DNA of 16,975 nt from Bacillota bacterium. GTDB taxonomy: Bacteria; Bacillota; Clostridia; Christensenellales; Aristaeellaceae. The position numbers and the translations under genes were made by a program. This document shows, piece after piece, positions 1 through 5,600 of the stretch. The stretch is from contig JAEWSC010000039.1 in assembly GCA_023398575.1 (NCBI GenBank), positions 1-16,975 of the forward strand, given 5' to 3'. Position 1 is the stretch's first letter; each line of letters begins with the position of its first letter. Under the pieces are notes generated by a model that was not told the origin of the DNA, ran no database searches, and saw nothing but the letters and a program-made list of their open reading frames with translations.

Positions 1-497
1 ATCACCATTTCGGCAGCATCGCCGCGACGGGGTCCCAAGCGGTAGATGCGGGTGTAGCCGCCTGCGCAGCCCTTTTCCGCATTACGTGCCTTGAACTTGG
101 GTCCAATTTCACGGAAGAGCTTTTCGACCACGGGGTGCTTGTTGTCCTTCGTGCGCTCTTTGAAATCGGCCTTGCTCTCGTCTTCCTTCTTCTGCTCCTG
201 TATATCATACAGGTACGCCATAATCAAACGGCGGGCATGCAGCTTGGAAGCGGAGTCATTCTGCACGGTGATGGTCACCAGCTGGCCCTTTTCATTGTGG
301 AATTCCTTGGTGGCTTCCACATTGTTTTCGCACTCGCGAATGGCCAGGGTGATCAGGCGCTCAGCGGCGCTGCGGACTTCCTTGGCCTTGGCCAGGGTCG
401 TCTCGATACGGCCATGCCAGATGAGGTTGGTCACCTGGTTGCGGAGCAGCGCCTTGCGCTGGTCGGCAGTGCGGCCCAGTTTACGTTGCGTTGCCAT
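1..497 (-). CDS. rplQ: 50S ribosomal protein L17, 3' end cut by window edge
   Basis: L17 is a large-subunit protein near the exit-tunnel opening. 165 codons are visible, from ATG at 497 behind an AAGGAGG site. The N-terminal block (RKLGRTADQRKALLRN), the LHARR motif and the C-terminal block (GGYTRIYRLGPRRGDAAEMV) are typical. The ORF runs off the left edge a few residues before the usual C-terminus. It is longer than the roughly 120-residue Bacillus form. Extra residues lie at about 54-85, before LHARR, and at about 100-121, a charged lysine- and glutamate-rich stretch. I recall similar insertions in other clostridial L17 proteins, but cannot check this here. It is the last gene of the alpha-operon block, 44 bases after rpoA. 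Confidence 0.97.
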   Translation of the reverse strand, partial: MATQRKLGRTADQRKALLRNQVTNLIWHGRIETTLAKAKEVRSAAERLITLAIRECENNVEATKEFHNEKGQLVTITVQNDSASKLHARRLIMAYLYDIQEQKKEDESKADFKERTKDNKHPVVEKLFREIGPKFKARNAEKGCAGGYTRIYRLGPRRGDAAEMV

Positions 498-522
498 GGG
501 GTGTTTTCCTCCTTTACGGAAT

Positions 523-537
523 GGGCGTTAGGCGCCC
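523..537 (-). other. Small inverted repeat between rpoA and rplQ
   Basis: Five-base arms (GGGCG / CGCCC) around a five-base loop lie just past the rpoA stop and upstream of the rplQ ribosome binding site. No T-run follows, so it is not an intrinsic terminator. It may be a minor mRNA structure or chance. Confidence 0.35.
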
Positions 538-541
538 CGTG

Positions 542-1489
542 TTAATCATCGTTGGGCCGCAGACCCAAACCAAGAGCAGCCAGCTTTTGTTCGACTTCCT
601 CCAGGCTCTTTCTGCCCAGATTGCGAACCTTCATCATGTCTTCCTGATTGCGCTGTACAAGCTCAGCCACGCTATTGATGCCGGCGCGCTTTAAGCAGTT
701 GTAGGCACGGACAGACAGATCCAGTTCTTCAATGGTCATCTCCAGCACTTTTTCCTTTTTGTCGTCCTCCGGCAAGTTGAAGTTCACCGGCATGACGTGG
801 TCTGTAAGACCCACAAACAGGGCAAGGTGCTCGCTCAAAATCTTGGCTGACGAGCTGATGGCTTCATCTGGCATAACGCTGCCGTTTGTCCAGACTTCCA
901 AGGTCAGCTTATCATAGTCGGTGATCTGACCTACGCGGGTATCTTCTACCGTATAATTCACCTTCTTGATGGGGGTGAAGATAGAATCAACGGGAATGAC
1001 ACCGATAGGCATGTTGTTCACCTTGTTTTTATCGGCTGATACATAACCGCGGCCTTTATCCAGAACAATCTGAATCTGCAGGTGCGCGCCTTCATTCAAC
1101 GTCGCGATATGCAGCTCGGGGTTGACGATTTCTACTTCGTCATCTACCCGGATGTCCCCGGCTTTCACCTCACAGGGGCCATGCACGTCGATGAAAACCT
1201 GCTTTGGCTGATCGCTGTACAGCTTGGCCACCAGTTCCTTAAAGTTCAAAATCAGCTCTGTGACATCCTCTTTCACACCGGGCACGGTAGAAAACTCATG
1301 CTGCACACCGTCGATGTGCACAGAGGATACCGCAACGCCGGGGAGGGAGGAGAGCAGCACACGGCGAAGCGCATTGCCCAGCGTTTGTCCGAAGCCACGT
1401 TCAAGGGGCTCCACTACAAACTTGCCGTAGCGGTTGTTGTCGCCCATTTCCAGGCATTCAATACGCGCCGGTTCAAATTTTTCAATCAT
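542..1489 (-). CDS. rpoA: DNA-directed RNA polymerase subunit alpha
   Basis: Alpha forms the dimer on which core RNA polymerase assembles. Its C-terminal domain contacts UP elements and activators. The 315-residue length is standard for the Bacillota. The N-terminal assembly domain covers about residues 1-230 and includes the LGNALRRVLLSSLPG block. A linker rich in D, K and E (around PEDDKKEK) leads to the helix-hairpin-helix C-terminal domain at about 250-310, with LSVRAYNCLKRAGI and VRNLGRKSLEEV. ATG at 1489 follows a GGAGG site by 48 bases from rpsD. Placing alpha between rpsD and rplQ ties polymerase supply to ribosome supply, as in most bacteria. Confidence 0.99.
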   Translation of the reverse strand: MIEKFEPARIECLEMGDNNRYGKFVVEPLERGFGQTLGNALRRVLLSSLPGVAVSSVHIDGVQHEFSTVPGVKEDVTELILNFKELVAKLYSDQPKQVFIDVHGPCEVKAGDIRVDDEVEIVNPELHIATLNEGAHLQIQIVLDKGRGYVSADKNKVNNMPIGVIPVDSIFTPIKKVNYTVEDTRVGQITDYDKLTLEVWTNGSVMPDEAISSSAKILSEHLALFVGLTDHVMPVNFNLPEDDKKEKVLEMTIEELDLSVRAYNCLKRAGINSVAELVQRNQEDMMKVRNLGRKSLEEVEQKLAALGLGLRPNDD

Positions 1490-1537
1490 CTTTTACCCTC
1501 CTTGATGGAACCGTCGATCGAGGTAATCTCACTTCAA

Positions 1538-2134
1538 TTAACGAGAGTAGAACTCGACGATCATGTTCTCCTGCAGCGGCAGGTCGACATCCTCGCGGGT
1601 GGGGAGGGCGATAACAGTGCCGGTGAGCTCGGCGGCGTTGAAGGATAACCACTTAGGGACAAGGGTTTTGCTGCCTTCGCGCAAGGCCTTAAAGTGCTCA
1701 ACATCACGGCTCTTTTGCCTTACGGTGATCACGTCGTTCGCGCTGATGGAGTAAGAGGGAATGTTCACGCTCTGGCCGTTTACCAGAATGTGGCTATGGG
1801 TCACCAGCTGCCGGGCATGGCGGCGGGTATTGCCAAGGCCAAGACGGAACACTACGTTATCCAGGCGGCGCTCCAAGAGCTGGAGCAGGTTTTCGCCGGT
1901 AACGCCCTTCATGTTGGAGGCCTTCTCGTAATAGTTGCGGAACTGACGCTCCAGCACGCCATACACGAAACGGACCTTTTGCTTTTCCTTCAGCTGGGTG
2001 GCATATTCGCTAACCTTGCGGCGCTTATCCTTGCCGGGATTGCGGGTGGACTTTTTGTTGGAATAGCCCATCATGGCAGGGGAGATATCAAGTGCCCTGC
2101 AGCGCTTCGCGATGGGTTGCATGTTTCTCGCCAT
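1538..2134 (-). CDS. rpsD: 30S ribosomal protein S4
   Basis: S4 is a primary 16S rRNA binder that nucleates assembly of the 30S body. In several bacteria it also represses its own operon. The 198-residue product has an N-terminal basic region and an S4 RNA-binding domain at about 90-155 (LERRLDNVVFRLG, ARQLVTHSHILVNG). The N-terminus carries a single cysteine (KRCRALD) rather than the four-cysteine zinc cluster seen in some S4 proteins, so this is the zinc-free form. It starts 17 bases after rpsK with a GGAGG site. In Bacillus subtilis rpsD sits away from this cluster under its own leader. Here it is inside the alpha block, as in many Clostridia. Confidence 0.98.
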   Translation of the reverse strand: MARNMQPIAKRCRALDISPAMMGYSNKKSTRNPGKDKRRKVSEYATQLKEKQKVRFVYGVLERQFRNYYEKASNMKGVTGENLLQLLERRLDNVVFRLGLGNTRRHARQLVTHSHILVNGQSVNIPSYSISANDVITVRQKSRDVEHFKALREGSKTLVPKWLSFNAAELTGTVIALPTREDVDLPLQENMIVEFYSR

Positions 2135-2151
2135 AGGTTGTTACCTCCTCC

Positions 2152-2553
2152 TTATACCCTTCTGCGCTTGGGCGGACGGCATCCGTTGTGGGGGATGGGC
2201 GTCACGTCCTTGATCATGTTCACTTCCAGACCGGCGGCCTGCAAAGAACGAATGGCGGCTTCACGTCCGGAACCGGGGCCTTTTACATAGACCTCAACAG
2301 TCTTAAGCCCAAACTCCATTGCTGCCTTGGCAGCGGTTTCAGCAGCCATCTGTGCAGCAAAGGGTGTAGATTTCTTGCTGCCGCGGAAACCGAGCCCGCC
2401 GGAGGATGCCCAGGAAAGAGCATTGCCGTTGGTATCGGTGATGGTGACAATGGTGTTGTTGAAGGAGGAGCGGATATGTGCGGCGCCGCGCTCCACCAGT
2501 TTGCGCTCACGGCGTTTGCGCGTAACCTTCTTTACCTTTTGCTTAGGTGCCAT
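2152..2553 (-). CDS. rpsK: 30S ribosomal protein S11
   Basis: S11 lines the 30S platform near the mRNA exit and the 3' end of 16S rRNA. The 133 residues include a basic N-terminal tail (about 1-22), the hallmark HIRSSFNNTIVTITD segment, the SSGGLGFRGSKKSTPFAAQ block and the conserved tail IPHNGCRPPKRRRV. Length and sequence are typical. It starts 56 bases after rpsM and ends 17 bases before rpsD. Confidence 0.99.
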   Translation of the reverse strand: MAPKQKVKKVTRKRRERKLVERGAAHIRSSFNNTIVTITDTNGNALSWASSGGLGFRGSKKSTPFAAQMAAETAAKAAMEFGLKTVEVYVKGPGSGREAAIRSLQAAGLEVNMIKDVTPIPHNGCRPPKRRRV

Positions 2554-2568
2554 GGATTCATCCCTCCG

Positions 2569-2582
2569 TGCCCCAAAGGGCA
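2569..2582 (-). other. Small inverted repeat in rpsM-rpsK gap
   Basis: Five-base arms (TGCCC / GGGCA) with a four-base loop sit between the rpsM stop and the rpsK ribosome binding site. There is no T-run. It resembles other short hairpins in the wider gaps of this operon, but is small enough to be chance. Confidence 0.3.
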
Positions 2583-2609
2583 GTCGTTAGATTTGCGCGA
2601 TTGCGGGCA

Positions 2610-2990
2610 TTACTTGGTCGCAGCCTTCTTCTTGCCGCCCACCGTCTTCTTGGGGCCCTTACGGGTGCGGGCGTTCTGCTTGGTGTTCTGGCCACGGACG
2701 GGCAAGCCGCGGCGATGGCGGACGCCGCGATAGCAGCCGATTTCCACCAACCGCTTGATGTTCAAGGACACCTCGCGGCGAAGATCGCCTTCGGTCTTTA
2801 CGTTATGCTCAATATATTCGCGCAACTTGGAAACTTCCTGTTCGGAGAGATCCTTGACGCGGGTATCGGGACTGATGCCGGTCTCTTTGAGAATCTGCTG
2901 GGAGGTGGGCAAACCGATACCGAAGATGTAGGTCAGTCCAATCTCCACCCGCTTTTCTCTGGGCAGGTCAACGCCCTGAATGCGTGCCAT
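2610..2990 (-). CDS. rpsM: 30S ribosomal protein S13
   Basis: S13 sits in the 30S head and contacts the P-site tRNA and the L5 bridge. The 126 residues begin MARIQGVDLPREKRVEIGLTY, continue through the helix-two-turn-helix core with IFGIGLPTSQQIL, and end in the basic tail with RGLPVRGQ.TKQNARTRKGP. Length is normal. The start ATG at 2990 is reached after a 12-base spacer from the GGAGGT site. That spacer is a perfect inverted repeat, described separately. The gene lies 408 bases after rpmJ, by far the widest gap within this gene run, so its expression may be separable from upstream genes. Confidence 0.99.
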   Translation of the reverse strand: MARIQGVDLPREKRVEIGLTYIFGIGLPTSQQILKETGISPDTRVKDLSEQEVSKLREYIEHNVKTEGDLRREVSLNIKRLVEIGCYRGVRHRRGLPVRGQNTKQNARTRKGPKKTVGGKKKAATK

Positions 2991-3098
2991 GTGTGAAACA
3001 CACCTCCAAATGTTGGTTCAGCTCCGCCCTATAAAGGAACGGGCCTTTTTCGGCGCAAGCGCGCCAGCTAATAGGTTACAATCTATCGGTAAAAGCCC
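2991..3098 (-). promoter_or_regulatory. Structured leader of rpsM (candidate translational control element)
   Basis: Several nested pairings surround the rpsM ribosome binding site. GTGTG/CACAC with a three-base loop occupies 2991-3003, between SD and ATG. CCAA/TTGG with a three-base loop lies at 3006-3016 and takes in the first bases of the SD at 3002-3007. GGCGC/GCGCC with a four-base loop lies at 3052-3065. A longer-range pairing joins GGGCTTTT (3091-3098) to AAAAAGGCCC (3041-3050) with one bulge. S4 controls rpsM translation through a leader structure in E. coli. Whether this unrelated-looking leader does anything similar is inference. Confidence 0.4.
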
Positions 3099-3396
3099 AT
3101 GGATCACAGAGGTCACCCTCTATGCAGCCGCCCACGAAGCTCCAACCATCATTCCTTAGGGACGCTGTCCCTAAAACCCTGCTCAAGGGATGTCATCCCT
3201 TGAGAATCCCATTGCTTTTGATACCGTTCCCCAATATGGGGATTGCAAAGGGGTTCTTCCCATCTGGCTCAATCGGCGCATTACTCGCTACCGCTCGTAC
3301 TACTTGTTTCGCCAGCCTCCTTCGCCTCGCTTTATCCGCCACAGGCGGCGCTTCGGCTTCGGAGCCTTTGCCGGGGTCCAGGGGCAGAGCCCCTGG
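3052..3396 (-). repeat. Hairpin-rich intergenic mosaic between rpmJ and rpsM
   Basis: The 408-base gap contains no credible gene. It is filled with short, mostly perfect inverted repeats with 3-4 base loops: 3052-3065 (5-base arms), 3108-3121 (5), 3156-3174 (TTAGGGAC/GTCCCTAA, 8), 3182-3204 (CTCAAGGGAT/ATCCCTTGAG, 10), 3228-3242 (TCCCCA/TGGGGA, 6), 3336-3348 (CCGCC/GGCGG, 5) and 3378-3396 (CCAGGGGC/GCCCCTGG, 8). The last starts two bases past the rpmJ stop. None is followed by a T-run, so none is an ordinary intrinsic terminator. Such modules look like dispersed intergenic repeats rather than an operon-specific signal. That reading is inference because only one copy is visible. Confidence 0.6.
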
Positions 3397-3398
3397 GC

Positions 3399-3512
3399 TC
3401 AGCCTTGCTTTTGCTTATGCTTGGGATTTTCGCAGATGACCATCACGCGGCCTTTGCGCTTGATGATCTTGCAGTTTTCGCAAATGGGCTTTACAGAAGG
3501 TCTGACTTTCAT
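3399..3512 (-). CDS. rpmJ: 50S ribosomal protein L36, zinc form
   Basis: L36 is the smallest large-subunit protein and binds 23S rRNA near the L16 region. Translation from ATG at 3512 gives 37 residues beginning MKVRPSVKPICENCK and ending PKHKQKQG. Cys11, Cys14, Cys27 and His32 form the zinc-ribbon set of the C+ type. An AAGGAGG site precedes the start. The position between infA and rpsM is the classic one. The stop is followed within two bases by a perfect 8-base-arm inverted repeat. Confidence 0.98.
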   Translation of the reverse strand: MKVRPSVKPICENCKIIKRKGRVMVICENPKHKQKQG

Positions 3513-3531
3513 GGGGAAATCCTCCTTGCAT

Positions 3532-3546
3532 CCGCCCGGCGGGCGG
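3532..3546 (-). other. Inverted repeat in infA-rpmJ gap
   Basis: Perfect six-base arms (CCGCCC / GGGCGG) with a three-base GCC loop lie between the infA stop and the rpmJ ribosome binding site. The short-arm, three-base-loop design matches the hairpins after rpmJ. No T-run follows. Confidence 0.45.
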
Positions 3547-3561
3547 TACTAGTATAACGGC

Positions 3562-3783
3562 TCAGCCCTTGCTGCGCCAGGTGATGCGGCCTCGGGTGAG
3601 GTCGTAGGGAGAAAGTTCAATGGTGACTTTATCACCAGGGTAGATGCGGATGAAGTTCATGCGCATTTTGCCCGAGATATGGGCCATGATGCGATGGCCA
3701 TTGGGCAGCTCCACCTGGAACATGGCGTTGGGAAGCGCCTCAATCACGTGGCCTTCCATTTCAATGACATCATTCTTGGACAA
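3562..3783 (-). CDS. infA: Translation initiation factor IF-1, TTG start
   Basis: IF-1 blocks the ribosomal A site during initiation and assists IF-2 and IF-3. The product is 73 residues, an S1-like OB fold, with the typical DVIEMEGHVIEALPNAMFQV opening, the NGHRIMAHISGKMRMNFIRI core and a PYDLTRGRITWR ending. The initiation codon is TTG at 3783, placed nine bases after a GGAGG site. No ATG gives the full IF-1 N-terminus. The first 14 bases overlap the end of the KOW gene, which suggests translational coupling. A TTG start may keep IF-1 below ribosomal-protein levels, but that is inference. Confidence 0.97.
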   Translation of the reverse strand: MSKNDVIEMEGHVIEALPNAMFQVELPNGHRIMAHISGKMRMNFIRIYPGDKVTIELSPYDLTRGRITWRSKG

Positions 3784-4081
3784 GTCCGCAACCCTCCTTG
3801 TTTATGGTCAGTTCCTTAACCGCCTGTAACGCTTTGCGAAGTTCGCTGTCGGAAACGGCGGCTTGACGCATCAGTTTTGAAGCGGCATCCGGGAAAAGAT
3901 GAGGCTTGGCGTGCAAGTGTTTGATTTTCTTGCGTTTGGGCCGCTCCGCCTTTCGAAGATCCCCGTCCGCGATCAAAACAAAATCGTCATCCACCACGGA
4001 TATCACAACAAACAGCCTTCCGCGGTCCCGCCCCTGCGTGGACTCGACCACGCGCCCAACTTCATAGGGTATGGGCTTCAC
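3770..4081 (-). CDS. KOW-domain RNA-binding protein (L14e-like), GTG start
   Basis: This 103-residue protein has an N-terminal KOW-type segment at about 5-35 (EVGRVVESTQGRDRGRLFVV), the same loop used by L24, NusG and eukaryotic L14e to touch RNA. A basic linker follows (KAERPKRKKIKHLHAKPH, about 44-62) and then a helical C-terminus. Small KOW proteins between map and infA are common in Clostridia and are annotated as RNA-binding or L14e-like. A precise function is not established to my knowledge. It starts with GTG at 4081, behind GGAGGAGG, in a GTGA overlap with the map stop, and its end overlaps infA by 14 bases. A ribosome-associated role is likely but inferred. Confidence 0.85.
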   Translation of the reverse strand: MKPIPYEVGRVVESTQGRDRGRLFVVISVVDDDFVLIADGDLRKAERPKRKKIKHLHAKPHLFPDAASKLMRQAAVSDSELRKALQAVKELTINKEGCGLVQE

Positions 4082-4854
4082 GCGTCCTCCTCCTTCCAGG
4101 TAAACCCGGGAAGAGTCAAAATTTCGGGCAGACCGTCAGTGAGTGCAATGGTATGCTCGTAATGTGCCGCAAGGCTTTTGTCTTTTGTTGAGAAGGTCCA
4201 GCCATTGGCTGCCTCTTCTACAGGCCAATTACCGATGGCAATCATCGGTTCAATGGCCAGCGTCATGCCCTTGCGCAGACGGATACCATGGCCTGCGTCG
4301 CCAAAGTTGAACACGCTGGGTTCCTCATGCATCGCCCTGCCAATACCATGCCCGGTCAGGTCGCGGATGACGGAATACCCGTGGGCTTCTGCCCAGGTCT
4401 GCACCGCATGGCCAATATCGCCCAAGCGGTTGCCCGGCACTGCTTTGGCAACACCCTTCCAGAAGCATTGCTCAGTGGTTTCAATAAGGGATGCGGCTTG
4501 GGCGGTTATCTCGCCCACACCAATGGTAAAGGCGCTGTCTGCCTGCCATCCATCCAGCACCAGTCCGCAATCGACGCTGATAATGGAGCCTTCCTTCAGC
4601 ACGACATCCTCGCTGGGAATCCCATGCACCACCTCATCATCCACACTGGTGCACAGCGTGGCCGGGTATCCATGGTAATGGAGGAAGGAAGGGACAGCCT
4701 TGTGCTTGCGAATAAGCTGCTCGGCATACACATCCAGCGCTGCCGTGGTAACCCCCGGCTTTACGGCATCGCGAAGCTTTTGCAGTACTTCGTACAGTAC
4801 AGCACCAGCCTCCCGCATTTTGCCGATCTGCTCAGGATTTTTCAGATATATCAT
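4078..4854 (-). CDS. map: Methionine aminopeptidase, type I
   Basis: The enzyme removes the initiator methionine from nascent proteins with small second residues. The 258-residue pita-bread fold shows all five expected metal ligands: Asp95 and Asp106 (VDCGLVLDGWQAD), His169 (TGHGIG), Glu202 (IEPM) and Glu233 (HYEHT). The substrate-pocket histidine is His77 in VVHGIP. There is no N-terminal zinc-finger extension and no type II insertion, so it is a type Ia bacterial enzyme. The start overlaps the adk stop (ATGA) and the end overlaps the KOW gene. Placement directly after ribosomal genes and adk is typical of the Bacillota. Confidence 0.98.
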   Translation of the reverse strand: MIYLKNPEQIGKMREAGAVLYEVLQKLRDAVKPGVTTAALDVYAEQLIRKHKAVPSFLHYHGYPATLCTSVDDEVVHGIPSEDVVLKEGSIISVDCGLVLDGWQADSAFTIGVGEITAQAASLIETTEQCFWKGVAKAVPGNRLGDIGHAVQTWAEAHGYSVIRDLTGHGIGRAMHEEPSVFNFGDAGHGIRLRKGMTLAIEPMIAIGNWPVEEAANGWTFSTKDKSLAAHYEHTIALTDGLPEILTLPGFTWKEEDA

Positions 4855-5480
4855 GATTCGACCCCTAAAATGTTGAGGATGTCACTAAACGTTTCATCCA
4901 TCCCCTGAGCACCGCTGACGGTTTTCAGGAGGCCTTCGCCAGTATAGTACTCAACCAGCGGCGCGGTTTGCCGGTGGTATACCGCCAGCCTATTCATTAC
5001 AGTTTCAGCCTTGTCGTCATCCCGCTGGATCAGCTTTTCTCCGCATGCAGCACAATCCGTCTTGCCATTCAAATGGTTCAGATGGTAGGTGGCACCGCAT
5101 TTTACACACACACGGCGGCCGGAGAGTCTGTTGATGAGGTCTTCATCAGGTACATCCAGGTTCAGAACGACATCGATCCTGGCGATGCTCTTGAGCGCTT
5201 CGGCCTGGGGCACAGTCCTGGGGAAACCATCCAGAATATAGCCACCTGCACAATCGCTTTCCTTCAGCCGCTCTGCCACAATAGCAATCACGACTTCATC
5301 GGGAACGAGCTGTCCGGCATCAATGAAAGCCTTGGCTTTCAAACCGACCTGCGTACCCTCGCGAATGGCCCGGCGCAGAATATCACCGGTAGAGATTTGT
5401 GGAATGTCCAGCTTTGCGCAAATACGTTGCGCCTGGGTCCCTTTTCCGGCCCCAGGAGGACCAAGAAAGATCATGTTCAT
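4851..5480 (-). CDS. adk: Adenylate kinase with zinc LID
   Basis: It interconverts ATP plus AMP with two ADP in the cytosol. The 209 residues hold the P-loop GPPGAGKGT (7-15), the AMP-site TGDILR segment (31-36), and DGFPRT (84-89). The long LID domain carries Cys125, Cys128, Cys143 and Cys146, a four-cysteine structural zinc site typical of Gram-positive enzymes. ATG at 5480 follows an AAGGAAGG site; a second ATG two codons on would also keep the P-loop. The gene lies 120 bases after secY, across a stem-loop, and overlaps map by four bases. Confidence 0.98.
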   Translation of the reverse strand: MNMIFLGPPGAGKGTQAQRICAKLDIPQISTGDILRRAIREGTQVGLKAKAFIDAGQLVPDEVVIAIVAERLKESDCAGGYILDGFPRTVPQAEALKSIARIDVVLNLDVPDEDLINRLSGRRVCVKCGATYHLNHLNGKTDCAACGEKLIQRDDDKAETVMNRLAVYHRQTAPLVEYYTGEGLLKTVSGAQGMDETFSDILNILGVES

Positions 5481-5543
5481 TTGATTCGTACCTTCCTTAT
5501 CGAGGCAGGACGCTTCATCTACGATATGCCAAGTCCCCCGGCA

Positions 5544-5588
5544 TCATGCCGCCCCGCCAACACATCCTGCGCTGCGGGGCAGGCATGA
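5544..5588 (-). other. Long bulged stem-loop between secY and adk
   Basis: On the transcribed strand, TCATGCC-T-GCCCCGC pairs with GCGGGGC-GGCATGA. That is fourteen base pairs with one bulged T and a 16-base loop. It lies 12 bases past the secY stop and 63 bases before the adk start. No T-run follows, so it is not a canonical terminator. It could protect the secY 3' end, act as an RNase site, or be a dispersed repeat. The pairing is seen directly; the role is not known. Confidence 0.6.
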
Positions 5589-5600
5589 CCCGAAAGGCTT

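Noticed and set aside
3052..3396. CRISPR array
   Set aside because: The repeats are unlike one another, irregularly spaced and palindromic, with no repeated direct unit or uniform spacers.
3378..3396. Intrinsic terminator directly after rpmJ
   Set aside because: The stem is good, but the transcribed strand continues ACCCCGGC with no T-run, so a canonical terminator is not supported.
3122..3557. Plus-strand frames of 104-120 codons across the rpmJ-rpsM gap
   Set aside because: They run through inverted repeats and the antisense of rpmJ, have no ribosome binding site, and carry residues dictated by repeat sequence.
3546..3576. Internal promoter before rpmJ (TATACT near 3549-3554)
   Set aside because: The -10-like box has no acceptable -35 box at 16-18 bases (TGGCGC at best).
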